64,000 nucleotides of DNA, from contig PAQS01000021.1 of the NCBI GenBank assembly GCA_002709385.1, forward strand, positions 6,184-70,183, given 5' to 3'. The position numbers and the translations under genes are program-made. The DNA comes from Waddliaceae bacterium (GTDB lineage Bacteria; Chlamydiota; Chlamydiia; Chlamydiales; GCA-2709385). The notes under the pieces were generated by a model, which was not told where the DNA came from, did no database searches, and saw only the letters and a program-made list of their open reading frames with translations. This document shows positions 7,914 through 16,873 of this stretch, one piece after another (the first letter of the stretch is position 1; every line of letters starts with the position of its first letter).

Positions 7914-9056
7914 ATGAACAGTACAGATCAAATGGAACTTTTTGTTGTATGCTCTTCTGGATTAGAAGAACTTGTACAAAAAGAGATGGAAGAGTTGGGG
8001 GTAAAAGTCGTAAGACAAGGCCACCGAGGTGTGTATGTTACAGGCACTCTTCGTGATCTGTACCGCATTAATTATTGCTCTCGCTTAGCTTCACGAGTGC
8101 TCTTGCCGTTAAAGGAAGAGCGCTGTGCAGGTAAGGAAGAGTTGTATCGATTGGGTATGCAAATTGATTGGACGAAGTATATGACTCCAGATCAAACATT
8201 TGCCATCGATTGCAATGGATATCATCCTGAGTTTTCTAATAAGCTATATGCGGCTCAGGTATTGAAAGACGCTCTTTGTGATCAGATGAGAGAAAAGTAT
8301 GGTCGACGTCCTTCAGTAGATACAGCTCGTCCAAACGTACAATTGAACCTGCACTTACATGAACATCGTGTCACTGTGAGTGTGGATACTTCTGGTCAAC
8401 CTCTGCACAAACGTGGTTATCGTAAAATCACAGGTCCTGCTCCCTTACAAGAGACCATGGCTGCAGCCCTTTTAACTATGGCTGGGTATGATGGTAAGCA
8501 AACCTTTTTAGATCCTTGTTGCGGTTCAGGAACTTTATTAGTTGAAGCGGCAATGATTGCGACGCGTACTCCTCCGGGGTATTTGCGACGTCATTGGGGC
8601 TTTTTTGCACTCCCTTTTCACAATGACTTTTTATGGAAAGAAGTACGCATTCAAGTGAATAAAGGTCGTCGTGTTCTCCAGGATGGAAAAATTTCAGGTA
8701 TGGAGATTAGTCCGCGAGTTTTACAAGAATGTAAAGCAAACCTGCGCAGTGCAGGGTTTGAAGATGGTGTGCATTTGATACAAGGGGACTTCGATCAGTT
8801 AGAACCAAAATTTCCTCCTAATTTGGTTTTATGTAATCCACCTCACGGTCGTCGTTTAGGTGAGGAGCGAGCTCTAATTCCGTTCTATGGAAAAATTGGC
8901 GACTTCTTAAAGCGTAAAGTCGAAAAACCTGGAAAAGGTTTTATATTCACAAGTAGCCCTTTATTATCTCGTAAAGTTGGTTTGCGTAGTCAACGTAGAC
9001 ATGTGGTTTCTAATTGTGGGGTAGAAAGTCGACTTTTAGAGTTTGATTTATATTAA
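7914..9056 (+). CDS. THUMP-domain rRNA guanine-N2 methyltransferase (RlmL/RlmK N-terminal type)
   Basis: This 380-residue SAM-dependent enzyme has an N-terminal ferredoxin-like plus THUMP region (about residues 1-155) and a Rossmann methyltransferase domain. Motif I is LDPCCGSGT (Asp200 onward) and motif IV is NPPHG (308-312), the N-P-P-[YF] catalytic signature with His in place of the usual Tyr. Its layout matches the N-terminal half of E. coli RlmL, which makes m2G2445 in 23S rRNA. The C-terminal RlmK half is absent, as in many bacteria. It follows ychF by 9 bases. Target nucleotide is inferred from family. Confidence 0.88.
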   Translation: MNSTDQMELFVVCSSGLEELVQKEMEELGVKVVRQGHRGVYVTGTLRDLYRINYCSRLASRVLLPLKEERCAGKEELYRLGMQIDWTKYMTPDQTFAIDCNGYHPEFSNKLYAAQVLKDALCDQMREKYGRRPSVDTARPNVQLNLHLHEHRVTVSVDTSGQPLHKRGYRKITGPAPLQETMAAALLTMAGYDGKQTFLDPCCGSGTLLVEAAMIATRTPPGYLRRHWGFFALPFHNDFLWKEVRIQVNKGRRVLQDGKISGMEISPRVLQECKANLRSAGFEDGVHLIQGDFDQLEPKFPPNLVLCNPPHGRRLGEERALIPFYGKIGDFLKRKVEKPGKGFIFTSSPLLSRKVGLRSQRRHVVSNCGVESRLLEFDLY

Positions 9057-9095
9057 GTCATACCTAATTAAACGCGGATAAGCAAAGAAGCTACG

Positions 9096-9138
9096 ACGCA
9101 GCGAAAAATTAATCGTGTTTTTTCGCTGCGTTTTTTTG
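9096..9138. terminator. Strong rho-independent terminator (bidirectional)
   Basis: ACGCAGCGAAAAA (9096-9108) pairs perfectly with TTTTTCGCTGCGT (9120-9132) around a loop of about 11 bases, and a run of T follows to 9138. It ends the ychF-methyltransferase transcript. Because the stem has an A-run on its outer left side, it can also work for the convergent MBL-fold gene that stops at 9142. Confidence 0.85.
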
Positions 9139-9141
9139 TAT

Positions 9142-11844
9142 TTAAGTAAGCTTTGTCAACGAGCCGATTTTGGGTACAGTAACCCCTTTCTGAAGGAGCA
9201 CTAGAAGTTGCGTAGGTCTAAAATCGGTATTGTACTTTTCCGCTACTTCTTGTGTAAAACGCAGTAGCTCTCTTAAGGCATTTTCTTCGTAGTACTCTAA
9301 GGATTCTGGGATTGAACCTTCATCTTGAATTTTTTTTATTATTTGCGAAGCTCTTGAATTTGAGTCTGTATCTATCCAATCAATTTTCTCGCTATTTACT
9401 TTTTCATTCGAAGGATTTCTTTGTATATTGAGTTTTTCATTATTTGTTCTTGCGGTTAATCTAGGAAGGTTCTCTTGTCTAAGTTCAGTATCGATAGCAG
9501 ACATTGCTAAAAAGACTTTCTGTATACTCCTTGGGCTGTCATCTAGATGTAATTTTCCTAGTTTGAATGTAGAGGTATGCATGAAGATAGTCTGTGGATT
9601 GTTTTCTGCATTATCTATAAAGCTACCGAATGACTTATTTTCTTTTAAAAGAGGTTTGAGTAAAAGTTCGCAATGCATCCAGAGACCATCTACAGAGCAT
9701 TGATGAGTATTTTCCATAAGTTTTCGGCTTTCATCCGGACCTCCAGGCATGAAAATCCACCGCAGATTAAATTTTTCTAACAGAGCATCACGGTCTTCTT
9801 TTTTGAGCATAGCAGTGTCACCGGCAAAATAAATATCGCCTTTTATACCGTCTCCATTGATTACGTATCCATTGCAGTTGGAATCATGGTGGTCACATAA
9901 ACCACGGTTAGACCAGTGATTTGCAGGGACTCCTGTGATTTTTAAGTGAAAGTCATTCTTTTCATCATCTTCTAGAGTAATGCTCGCTTCATCCCACCAA
10001 TCCTGAGCAACAATATTGATGAAGCCCATTTTCCTGAATGCCTCTTCATCACCATCTGGTACAATCATGAGTGGTTGCATAAATAGCAATTTATTGAGAG
10101 TTTGATTGTCCATATGATCGCGATGATTGTGTGAGATCAAAATAATTTGAGTTGAAGGAAGATCTTCTGTTTTTCTTGAAGGGTCTGTCATTCTAGGGTA
10201 AAGCAATGGGTTTAGATCAGCTTCAACGGGGTCTGTAAGGATATTTACAGATAATTTTTTTTCTTTATTTTTTGTGCACGTAAGTGGCAGGTTGAGTAGG
10301 CATGTAGCGTGCCCTACCCAATGGGAGCTGGGAATTGTACTATTTACGTCAATTGTAGCACTTTTTTGTTCACGAATACCTACAAGGTTTTTTGTTTTTC
10401 CTTTCAATCTTTGCCACTGTGTCTCAGTTCCAATTTTCTTTGCATCTTTCCAATTGTCTTTATGTTTACTTTTGCCTGGCAGCATTTCTTCTGTGTGATA
10501 ACGCTGCGGTACTCTTTTAAACCCTTTAAAGATTCTACGTTTCCCTTTAGTTTTTACTGATTTTCTAAAGCGATTTGTTTCTTTAGGGCGTGTGACGGTG
10601 ACTTCTTTGACGCGGCAAGGATGCAGGGGTAATGTATAACCTTTGCCCAAACGATAAAGCAAGGGCAATGTGTAGCCTTCATTGGTTGATTTTGAAATAT
10701 TATCGAAAGATTCTTTTAAACGATCATAAGAATGAAAAGCGGTGAATAAGTTTTTTTCAGCTTCTGTTTCTTTTTCCGCTTGTTTATCGGTTTTGCCTTC
10801 TTTGATTTGTATTTTATTTTGTGCTTGAAATAGCAAATTATACACTTTTTGCGCTGTATGGCCCAGCTGAGTATGAGTGACTTCTCTTGTTTTAGGACCG
10901 TTTATATAGAGAATTCCAGCAGGATTTTCGGGAGTTCCTGCTCGTTTTTTAAGATAAGTAAATTCCTGTCTCATGGCTGTATCAATATCTTCCCAAGTCT
11001 TATTGAGATCTTGACCTTTAAGACGATTGAATACACGATGTAAAAAATGGTTTTTTTTGATTTTCCAGCCTGTTTTCCCTTCTACAGCGCGAATATACTG
11101 TGGTTTGTTTTGATAATGAGCAATTCGTTCTAAGTTTTTTTCACTTTGTAGTAGTTGTTTTTGTTCAGAACTTAGCTTGATTTTTCCTCTAGATTTGCTT
11201 CGCTTCCAAAAAGCATGGTTTTTATATAAATGGAATAGATGAGCGCAAAGAGACTTTTCTTTTGAATCCGTTATTGTATCTAAAAGGGGGAGCTTTTCAT
11301 TTTTACTATAGAGGGAGTAGGAGTAATTTTCATTTTCTCGATGAACCCTCATTAGAAAGTCCGTTTTATCAAACTTAAATTCAGATGTTTGATGTATTTC
11401 TCCTTTTATGCCCTTTAAATAAAGCTCTAATGTTAAAATAGATCGATCTAATGCGTGGTTTGCCCAAATACGATCTTCCCGGCTTCCTCCATGCATTTTA
11501 GGGTGATAATCCATATGAGGATCAATTTGTACTTTTTCTACGAATACGATTGAACCTTTTCCATCAGCTGTCTGTAAATGCCAACGGATTGTTGTTTCAA
11601 ATTGATACCCATCTGGAGTAGAAACTGGGTGTAAAACAATTTTCCCTGAATCCAACTCTAATTCAGGATCTCGTGAAACAACCCATTCTTTACTTTCTTT
11701 TAAAAAAATAGATATATTTGTTTTGTCATGACTACATATTTCATTCTCTTTGTTGCAATGACCTGGAACAATATGAAGCTGTGTCTCAATATCCTCTATT
11801 TGAGAAAAAGCAGAAGATAGATTATATGGACCAATACTTGACAT
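9142..11844 (-). CDS. Large protein with C-terminal NAPE-PLD-like metallo-beta-lactamase domain
   Basis: About 900 residues. The C-terminal part is an MBL-fold hydrolase of the N-acyl-phosphatidylethanolamine phospholipase D type. It has WVGHATCLLNL, then the zinc motif HNHRDH (first His near residue 572 counting from 11844), a later His in PANHWSNRGLCD, FAGDTAML, and a final PGGPDE segment. The first 510 residues match no family I recognise. They hold an acidic start, a GGSREDRIWANHALDRSIL segment and Lys-rich stretches around 420-480, suggesting an extra binding or secretion region. No signal peptide is visible. The frame could begin at a TTG (11859), but the ATG at 11844 is preferred; neither has a clear ribosome site. 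It is divergent from the ChaN-like gene across 62 bases. The substrate (a phospholipid or another ester) is not determined. Confidence 0.75.
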   Translation of the reverse strand: MSSIGPYNLSSAFSQIEDIETQLHIVPGHCNKENEICSHDKTNISIFLKESKEWVVSRDPELELDSGKIVLHPVSTPDGYQFETTIRWHLQTADGKGSIVFVEKVQIDPHMDYHPKMHGGSREDRIWANHALDRSILTLELYLKGIKGEIHQTSEFKFDKTDFLMRVHRENENYSYSLYSKNEKLPLLDTITDSKEKSLCAHLFHLYKNHAFWKRSKSRGKIKLSSEQKQLLQSEKNLERIAHYQNKPQYIRAVEGKTGWKIKKNHFLHRVFNRLKGQDLNKTWEDIDTAMRQEFTYLKKRAGTPENPAGILYINGPKTREVTHTQLGHTAQKVYNLLFQAQNKIQIKEGKTDKQAEKETEAEKNLFTAFHSYDRLKESFDNISKSTNEGYTLPLLYRLGKGYTLPLHPCRVKEVTVTRPKETNRFRKSVKTKGKRRIFKGFKRVPQRYHTEEMLPGKSKHKDNWKDAKKIGTETQWQRLKGKTKNLVGIREQKSATIDVNSTIPSSHWVGHATCLLNLPLTCTKNKEKKLSVNILTDPVEADLNPLLYPRMTDPSRKTEDLPSTQIILISHNHRDHMDNQTLNKLLFMQPLMIVPDGDEEAFRKMGFINIVAQDWWDEASITLEDDEKNDFHLKITGVPANHWSNRGLCDHHDSNCNGYVINGDGIKGDIYFAGDTAMLKKEDRDALLEKFNLRWIFMPGGPDESRKLMENTHQCSVDGLWMHCELLLKPLLKENKSFGSFIDNAENNPQTIFMHTSTFKLGKLHLDDSPRSIQKVFLAMSAIDTELRQENLPRLTARTNNEKLNIQRNPSNEKVNSEKIDWIDTDSNSRASQIIKKIQDEGSIPESLEYYEENALRELLRFTQEVAEKYNTDFRPTQLLVLLQKGVTVPKIGSLTKLT

Positions 11845-11906
11845 AGATAAATAAAACAAAATTCATTATTTATACCATTATAACTGATTAAGTTTTAAAT
11901 TTAACT

Positions 11907-12812
11907 ATGTGTAAGACTTTTTTTCCTTATTTTTTGTTTTGCTTCTTGTTTTTTTCTTTATGTGGATCTCCTCTTATTTTAGACCTCTATAAAGGAGAAT
12001 TGCTTTCCTCGATTCAATTTATAGATGACCTTAGTCAGGTAGACCTTGTATATATAGGTGAAACACACACGATAAAGCGGCATCATTACTTACAAGAGTC
12101 TCTTTTAGAATCTCTTGTAAATAGAGGAAGACAGCCTATTTTAGCTGTAGAAGCTTTAGAGTATCCGTCTCAAAATATTTTAGAACACTATAACGCAAAA
12201 GAGCTGTCTTTCGATGAATTGGTAGAAAAATTAGACTGGAAAAGAACGTGGTCTAACTATAAAGATTACTCTTCTCTTTTTGCCTTAACAGTGGAGCACA
12301 ATGGTTCCGTAGTAGCCATTAACGCACCTCTGAAGCAAGTACGCTCTATGGCTCGAAATGGAATAGAAGCAGCAAAGCCTTTACCTGAACCTTTTCATAC
12401 AAAAGAACCTCTTTATGAAAAATGGTTAAAACTCGTCTTACAAGTGCATATGCGCTTTGATCCTAATCGTCTAGAACGGATTATTCTGGCTCAAATGTTG
12501 CGTGACGAGGTAATGGCTCAGAAAATAGAAGAACGATTAAAGAACAAAAAGAAAGAAGAAATCATTGTTGTCATCATAGGTAAAGGCCATATCTCTCATG
12601 GTATGGGGACCGTTCAAAGGGTTCGCTGGCGCTATCCTGAAGTACGAGATCGTGTAGTTTTACAGACAAATAGTGGAGATTTAACCTTAAGTAATGAAGA
12701 TAAAAAAGAGATGCGTGATTTGACCATTACTCATGAAAATTTTCGTTTTTTAGAGCGTCCACTAGCAGACTATCAAATCATTCATCTTCCAGAAAACGAT
12801 GAGCTTCCATGA
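11907..12812 (+). CDS. ChaN-family (Tiki/DUF399) exported protein
   Basis: This 301-residue protein has a hydrophobic export signal (residues about 4-20), followed by the ChaN signature YIGETHTIKRHHYLQ (about 50-65) and VEALEYPSQ. These carry the Glu/His residues that bind haem iron in ChaN or metal in related Tiki proteases. Near the C-terminus VVIIGKGHISHGMG supplies a further conserved Gly/His motif. The Cys in FFSLCGS is near a lipoprotein position, but -1 is Leu, so lipidation is doubtful. It may act in iron/haem handling or as a peptidase. Its last 35 bases overlap the 3' end of ribF on the opposite strand. Confidence 0.75.
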   Translation: MCKTFFPYFLFCFLFFSLCGSPLILDLYKGELLSSIQFIDDLSQVDLVYIGETHTIKRHHYLQESLLESLVNRGRQPILAVEALEYPSQNILEHYNAKELSFDELVEKLDWKRTWSNYKDYSSLFALTVEHNGSVVAINAPLKQVRSMARNGIEAAKPLPEPFHTKEPLYEKWLKLVLQVHMRFDPNRLERIILAQMLRDEVMAQKIEERLKNKKKEEIIVVIIGKGHISHGMGTVQRVRWRYPEVRDRVVLQTNSGDLTLSNEDKKEMRDLTITHENFRFLERPLADYQIIHLPENDELP

Positions 12813-13707
12813 TATCTTTTTTGATTTGTAGTTTGAGCTCTTCTGGAGAAGCAAATGTCTGTTCAGAACGTAAGTAATGTAAGAAAGTTACTTCAGCTTC
12901 TTCTCCATACATATCTCCGTTATAGTCGAAAATATGAACCTCTAAGCACACATGGGAATGTTCTTTACGCATAGTGGGGGCAACCCCTAGGTTCGCGATT
13001 CCTTTGTATTTATGGTCTTTAATTTTTGCATGAACAACATAGACCCCGTAAGGTGGAAGGCATAAACTACTGACATCCAAGTTCGCGGTTCGGTAGCCTA
13101 AGTGGCGTCCCTTCCCTTCCCCTGGAATAATCTTTGAAAGAATACTATAGGGTCTTCCAAGTAACTGTTTCAGTTCTTTAAAATCTCCTTGAGCAAGAAG
13201 TTTTCGTAGATGTGTGCTAGAAACATGCTTTCCTTGAGGTTTTAATTCAGGAAGATAGCTCACTTGAAAATTCATTTCTTTAGCTAACTTTTCTACAGTC
13301 TCTTGTTTTCCTTCTCGCCCTTTTCCAATACGTGAATCATACCCAAGAATTAAATGCTTAAAGGGCAATTGTTTTTGTAGTTTTTCTAGAAACTGTTTTG
13401 GAGTTTGAGAAGCAAATTCTCGATTAAATGTCTGAAGTATGAATAAATCAATACCAAATGACTCCATCAACCTTACTCGATGCAAAGAGGTTGAAAGTAA
13501 AAGAGTTGGGGTCTCAGGGGTAAGGACAGTTGAAGGGTGGTTTTGGTAGCTAAAGACAGCGGTTTTACAAGAAAGCTTAGAGGCTTTTTCTTTTAAAGTA
13601 TGTAAGAGCATCTGGTGGCCTAAGTGGACTCCGTCAAAATTACCTATAAGAAGGCAGTATCGACTATCTGTGGAGGGGATATCTTTGAGATCGTAATAGC
13701 TGTCCAT
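12778..13707 (-). CDS. ribF: Bifunctional riboflavin kinase / FMN adenylyltransferase
   Basis: This 309-residue enzyme makes FMN and then FAD from riboflavin. The N-terminal FAD-synthetase domain has GNFDGVHLGH (about residues 23-32) and SSTHLRKLL (about 163-171, usually SSTxIR). The C-terminal riboflavin-kinase domain starts near GRPYSILSKI and contains GRHLGYRTANLD. The family motif there is G-[FY]-P-T-A-N, so Arg replaces the conserved Pro, while the metal-binding Thr and Asn are kept. It corresponds to the ribF that follows ychF in Chlamydia. The coding end overlaps the convergent ChaN-like gene by 35 bases. Confidence 0.95.
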   Translation of the reverse strand: MDSYYDLKDIPSTDSRYCLLIGNFDGVHLGHQMLLHTLKEKASKLSCKTAVFSYQNHPSTVLTPETPTLLLSTSLHRVRLMESFGIDLFILQTFNREFASQTPKQFLEKLQKQLPFKHLILGYDSRIGKGREGKQETVEKLAKEMNFQVSYLPELKPQGKHVSSTHLRKLLAQGDFKELKQLLGRPYSILSKIIPGEGKGRHLGYRTANLDVSSLCLPPYGVYVVHAKIKDHKYKGIANLGVAPTMRKEHSHVCLEVHIFDYNGDMYGEEAEVTFLHYLRSEQTFASPEELKLQIKKDIMEAHRFLEDE

Positions 13708-13914
13708 AAGTCCCGTATCAAAACCAAATAGAAAGATTTGATTCTAACAGTCTGCTTAATATCAGGATAGCTCTCTGCAGTAAAAGTCACTTTTCCATAC
13801 TTGGAAATAAAAAAATATAGGGAAAAAAAGAGAGTCAATTACAGTATAAATTTTTTGTTGAGTTTGCTTAAGGGTTAAATTATAACTGTTTTTTTCTCAT
13901 AAAATGAGGTTATC

Positions 13915-14751
13915 ATGGAAACAAAATTCTGCTTAGAACATAACTCAAGCGACTTCACTCAAAAAGAAATGCCTTTGAGTGATAATGAAAAAGCATGCCA
14001 GTCTCTGGTCATTAAACTAGAACATTTAGCAGAGTTTCTCATCAATAAATATGATTGTAAATCTACGGCTGAAGCCCAGGAAAAAGCCTTCAAAATACTG
14101 AATACTGAAGATGGAATGGGCCTTTTACAACGGACATTTAATACTACTATACTGGGACAAGAAGACCTTGTTTTACAATCCTTTATCAATTCAGGCTCTG
14201 TTTTAAATGGAATGTCTTCTGATTCATCGTGTTCATTTTCCAGTTTAGATAGAGCTTCTTGCTCCCATATATATGAAGAGCGCTGGCATATAGGAGAAGA
14301 GAAAAATTCTTTTGGAGATGTTTCTCATGTTTTGCATTATTCTATTGCTCTTCCTCATTTCATGTCTTTACTAGTTCGTATGGATAGAGCAGAAATGCTA
14401 AAGTATTTGATTCATTTTTGTATTGAGCGAGATGATGAAGGATTTTGGAGTGGGCAAGCCTTGCATACCGCCGTTGAACATGATGCACAAAAATCTTTGC
14501 ATGTTTTACTAAATAACGGAGCCCGTGTAGAAACTCATAATCACGCTGGGCGTTCAGCTCTGTTTAAGGCTCTTTCTACAGATAAGCTAGATTTTGCTTC
14601 TTCTATGCTTTCACACTTACGTTTTCCACTTGAGATTATCAAAGATCGAGGTAGAAAATATGCTATTTTAGGTAATGTGACTTCTCCATCTCATGATTTC
14701 TTTTCAGAAGAATACACAGAAATACTAGAACAGATGTTAGCTAATCGATAG
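13915..14751 (+). CDS. Ankyrin-repeat protein
   Basis: A 278-residue protein with no signal peptide. The C-terminal half has two to three ankyrin repeats: a degenerate one around RAEMLKYLIHFCIERDDEG, a clear one with ALHTAVEHDAQKSLHVLLNN (residues about 183-202), and NHAGRSALFKALSTDKLDFA. The N-terminal 130 residues are acidic and unrecognised. Ankyrin proteins of intracellular bacteria are often host-directed effectors; that role is inference here. It is a single gene between ribF (divergent) and a 596-residue unknown. Confidence 0.75.
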   Translation: METKFCLEHNSSDFTQKEMPLSDNEKACQSLVIKLEHLAEFLINKYDCKSTAEAQEKAFKILNTEDGMGLLQRTFNTTILGQEDLVLQSFINSGSVLNGMSSDSSCSFSSLDRASCSHIYEERWHIGEEKNSFGDVSHVLHYSIALPHFMSLLVRMDRAEMLKYLIHFCIERDDEGFWSGQALHTAVEHDAQKSLHVLLNNGARVETHNHAGRSALFKALSTDKLDFASSMLSHLRFPLEIIKDRGRKYAILGNVTSPSHDFFSEEYTEILEQMLANR

Positions 14752-15054
14752 TGAGATAATCTCGAAAAAAAGCTAATGGCAAGTATTCACGCAACGAAGT
14801 ACAGCTTATGTAAGCTTTTTGAGTTGCGTGATAAATCATCATCGAAATTCTAAAGTTACTTTCTAGTTCTCTGCGAGCTTGATATTTTTACTATAATCAC
14901 GCTATTTCCCATCCTTTTTTAGAGTAAGTTTTGTTTTTTACTGATTATTTAGTGGGGGGTAGTTAATCTATATTTCTTTTTGATGTTTTCTTTAATGGTT
15001 CTTTAAGTAATTTGATTATTATTTATTTATGTAAGTATTTAATTGGTGTGTTTT
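14752..15054. other. Gene-free stretch with a long hairpin
   Basis: About 300 bases without a supported ORF. TCACGCAAC (14787-14795) pairs with GTTGCGTGA (14823-14831), and inside this AGCTTA (14803-14808) pairs with TAAGCT (14811-14816), followed by TTTTT. This may terminate the ankyrin gene, although the outer stem has no T-run after it. A TATAAT at 14892-14897 could be a promoter for the next gene, but no matching -35 is visible and the leader would be about 150 bases. Confidence 0.45.
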
Positions 15055-16845
15055 ATGAGTTTTCCAAATGATTTAGTTCGAAATGATGCCGTTTTATCAA
15101 GAAATGAGATTCAAGAGAATGTATGGGCTGTTCATGCCACGAATTTTCTCCCGGAAGATGGTGTCATTCAAGGTTTGAATGTGATCACTATTGGTAAGGA
15201 GTCATATAGTGGTTCTTATCGCCCTTTTGTGCATTGGACTTTGGGTGCTTTGGTTCCATCGCATGGTCTAGGTACTTGGGAATCACAAAAATATGCCGTT
15301 GTTATCCCTTTTACTGAGCTTGAACCTCAACTGGTGAATATTTTTCCTTATGATACAGTAACTGTTGGAGATTTTTCTTTAAGTGAGAAAAAAGCCACTC
15401 TTATTACACGTGAAGAGCTAAATACTCCATATCCTTACGCAAATGTTGTGGTTCTTCAAAGTGATGAAACACTTAGAGGAGCTATTGATAAGGTATTAAC
15501 AGATAATTCTGCATGGCATGTTGATCTTGAAAACAATGCAAAACATATTAGTCCAGCAAGAGTACTTGCAAGAAATGAAATCAACTTATCTGAGATGAAG
15601 CATTGGGAAAGTTTTTTGGAGGAAAAGCCTTATCTCTCTTTTGGGCCTGTAATACATTCTTGGAGGGGGGACTACAGCAAGTTAAAAAGAATGGGGCTAA
15701 CGGTTGATCTATTAGTTATAAAATATCTTTATTGCGATAAGAATCTCATAGACTTTCGTCATATCGGTGAAATCAGTAAATCTGATTTAGAGATGATATC
15801 TTCAGTATTCAAGTTATATATAGAAAAAACAGAAAATTTACGAAGTCAGTATGTAGAAAATATTGAACAAGGAAAAGTGATCATCGATGCAATTCAGCAA
15901 ATAGAATTATGGATCAAACTTATTGAAGAAGATAACGCTTATCGAAAAGAGTATTTTGGACGCTCTTTGGTGAATGATGGTTTAGAAAACGGCTCTGCTG
16001 AAATTTGTTCTGTTTTAAAGGAGTGGGAAAATAACCCTGACTTTAAGCCTAAGTGGAAGGAGCCGTCAGGCGGTTTGTTTTCCTCAAGAAGAGACTCGAT
16101 GAGGGGTGATAGTAGAATAGATATTCTTGGTGCGCTTCTTCCTTTCCATCTTAATGAGATTGATGAAGTATTTAATAAAGTTCCTTTAGAAGGCTTAGAT
16201 TTGGCTTTAGTTAAGTTAGGATATTTCATGCAGAAATATTTAGAAATGGGACCTTCTGCGATGATGGCTCAGAAAATAAGCGACTTAATTGAAGGTAAAG
16301 AGCTAGAAAGGTTAAATGTTTTTTCCTCTGGAGGAATGGGTGGAATATTACCTCACTATGAACTGAGTCATATCATTTTTCAATTATATACAGCAATGAA
16401 GTGTTATGGAAAAACTCCTATTCTTGAAAGGCTTATATCCAAAATTGTTGATCTTATTGTTGTTCCTGAAGTAGATGTTTCTGAGTACATTCGTAATTGG
16501 AAGATTTCTCTTGGTGATGAAGAGTTTTTTTTAACCCCTTCTCTTTCTTCAGTAGGGAAAAGTTATCTAGCAATTAAAAATTATGTGGAAGATCCAAGCT
16601 TGGAAAGTGAACGTCTATTAAACGATGCTTATACAAATTTAACTTGGGAATATGAATCTGGTAAGGAAATGAATATTAATATATTACCTAACTTTCTTGC
16701 CCTTGTTTTGTGGGTGCTAAGTACTGTAGAAGAAGGTTCTAGTAAAGACATTGTTAAAAAGTTTTTGGGGAAATTGTGTGAAGAAAGAGGAAGAGGAACA
16801 ACCCTTAAAAATCACAGAGAGATGCTTTCTAACTGGGGTACTTAA
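15055..16845 (+). CDS. Hypothetical protein, 596 residues
   Basis: I do not recognise a family. The protein is soluble and globular: an N-terminal part rich in aromatic beta-type sequence (VWAVHATNFLPEDGVIQ and HWTLGALVPSHGLGTW), a helical middle with regular charged segments (about 200-330), and a hydrophobic helical C-terminus (NILPNFLALVLWVL near 545). The start is placed at the ATG at 15055; a TTG four codons earlier is possible but unsupported. The ribosome site is weak (GGTG). The 3' end abuts a perfect hairpin at 16847-16873 shared with truB. A host-directed role is possible but unproven. Confidence 0.7.
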   Translation: MSFPNDLVRNDAVLSRNEIQENVWAVHATNFLPEDGVIQGLNVITIGKESYSGSYRPFVHWTLGALVPSHGLGTWESQKYAVVIPFTELEPQLVNIFPYDTVTVGDFSLSEKKATLITREELNTPYPYANVVVLQSDETLRGAIDKVLTDNSAWHVDLENNAKHISPARVLARNEINLSEMKHWESFLEEKPYLSFGPVIHSWRGDYSKLKRMGLTVDLLVIKYLYCDKNLIDFRHIGEISKSDLEMISSVFKLYIEKTENLRSQYVENIEQGKVIIDAIQQIELWIKLIEEDNAYRKEYFGRSLVNDGLENGSAEICSVLKEWENNPDFKPKWKEPSGGLFSSRRDSMRGDSRIDILGALLPFHLNEIDEVFNKVPLEGLDLALVKLGYFMQKYLEMGPSAMMAQKISDLIEGKELERLNVFSSGGMGGILPHYELSHIIFQLYTAMKCYGKTPILERLISKIVDLIVVPEVDVSEYIRNWKISLGDEEFFLTPSLSSVGKSYLAIKNYVEDPSLESERLLNDAYTNLTWEYESGKEMNINILPNFLALVLWVLSTVEEGSSKDIVKKFLGKLCEERGRGTTLKNHREMLSNWGT

Positions 16846-16846
16846 G

Positions 16847-16873
16847 TTGATAGGAGCTTTGAGCTCCTATCAA
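16847..16873. terminator. Perfect 12-base stem-loop between convergent genes
   Basis: TTGATAGGAGCT (16847-16858) and AGCTCCTATCAA (16862-16873) form a perfect stem with a 3-base loop. It begins right after the stop of the 596-residue gene and contains the truB stop codon (16870-16872). No T-run follows on either strand, so it may act as a 3'-end protector or a weak bidirectional terminator. Confidence 0.6.
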
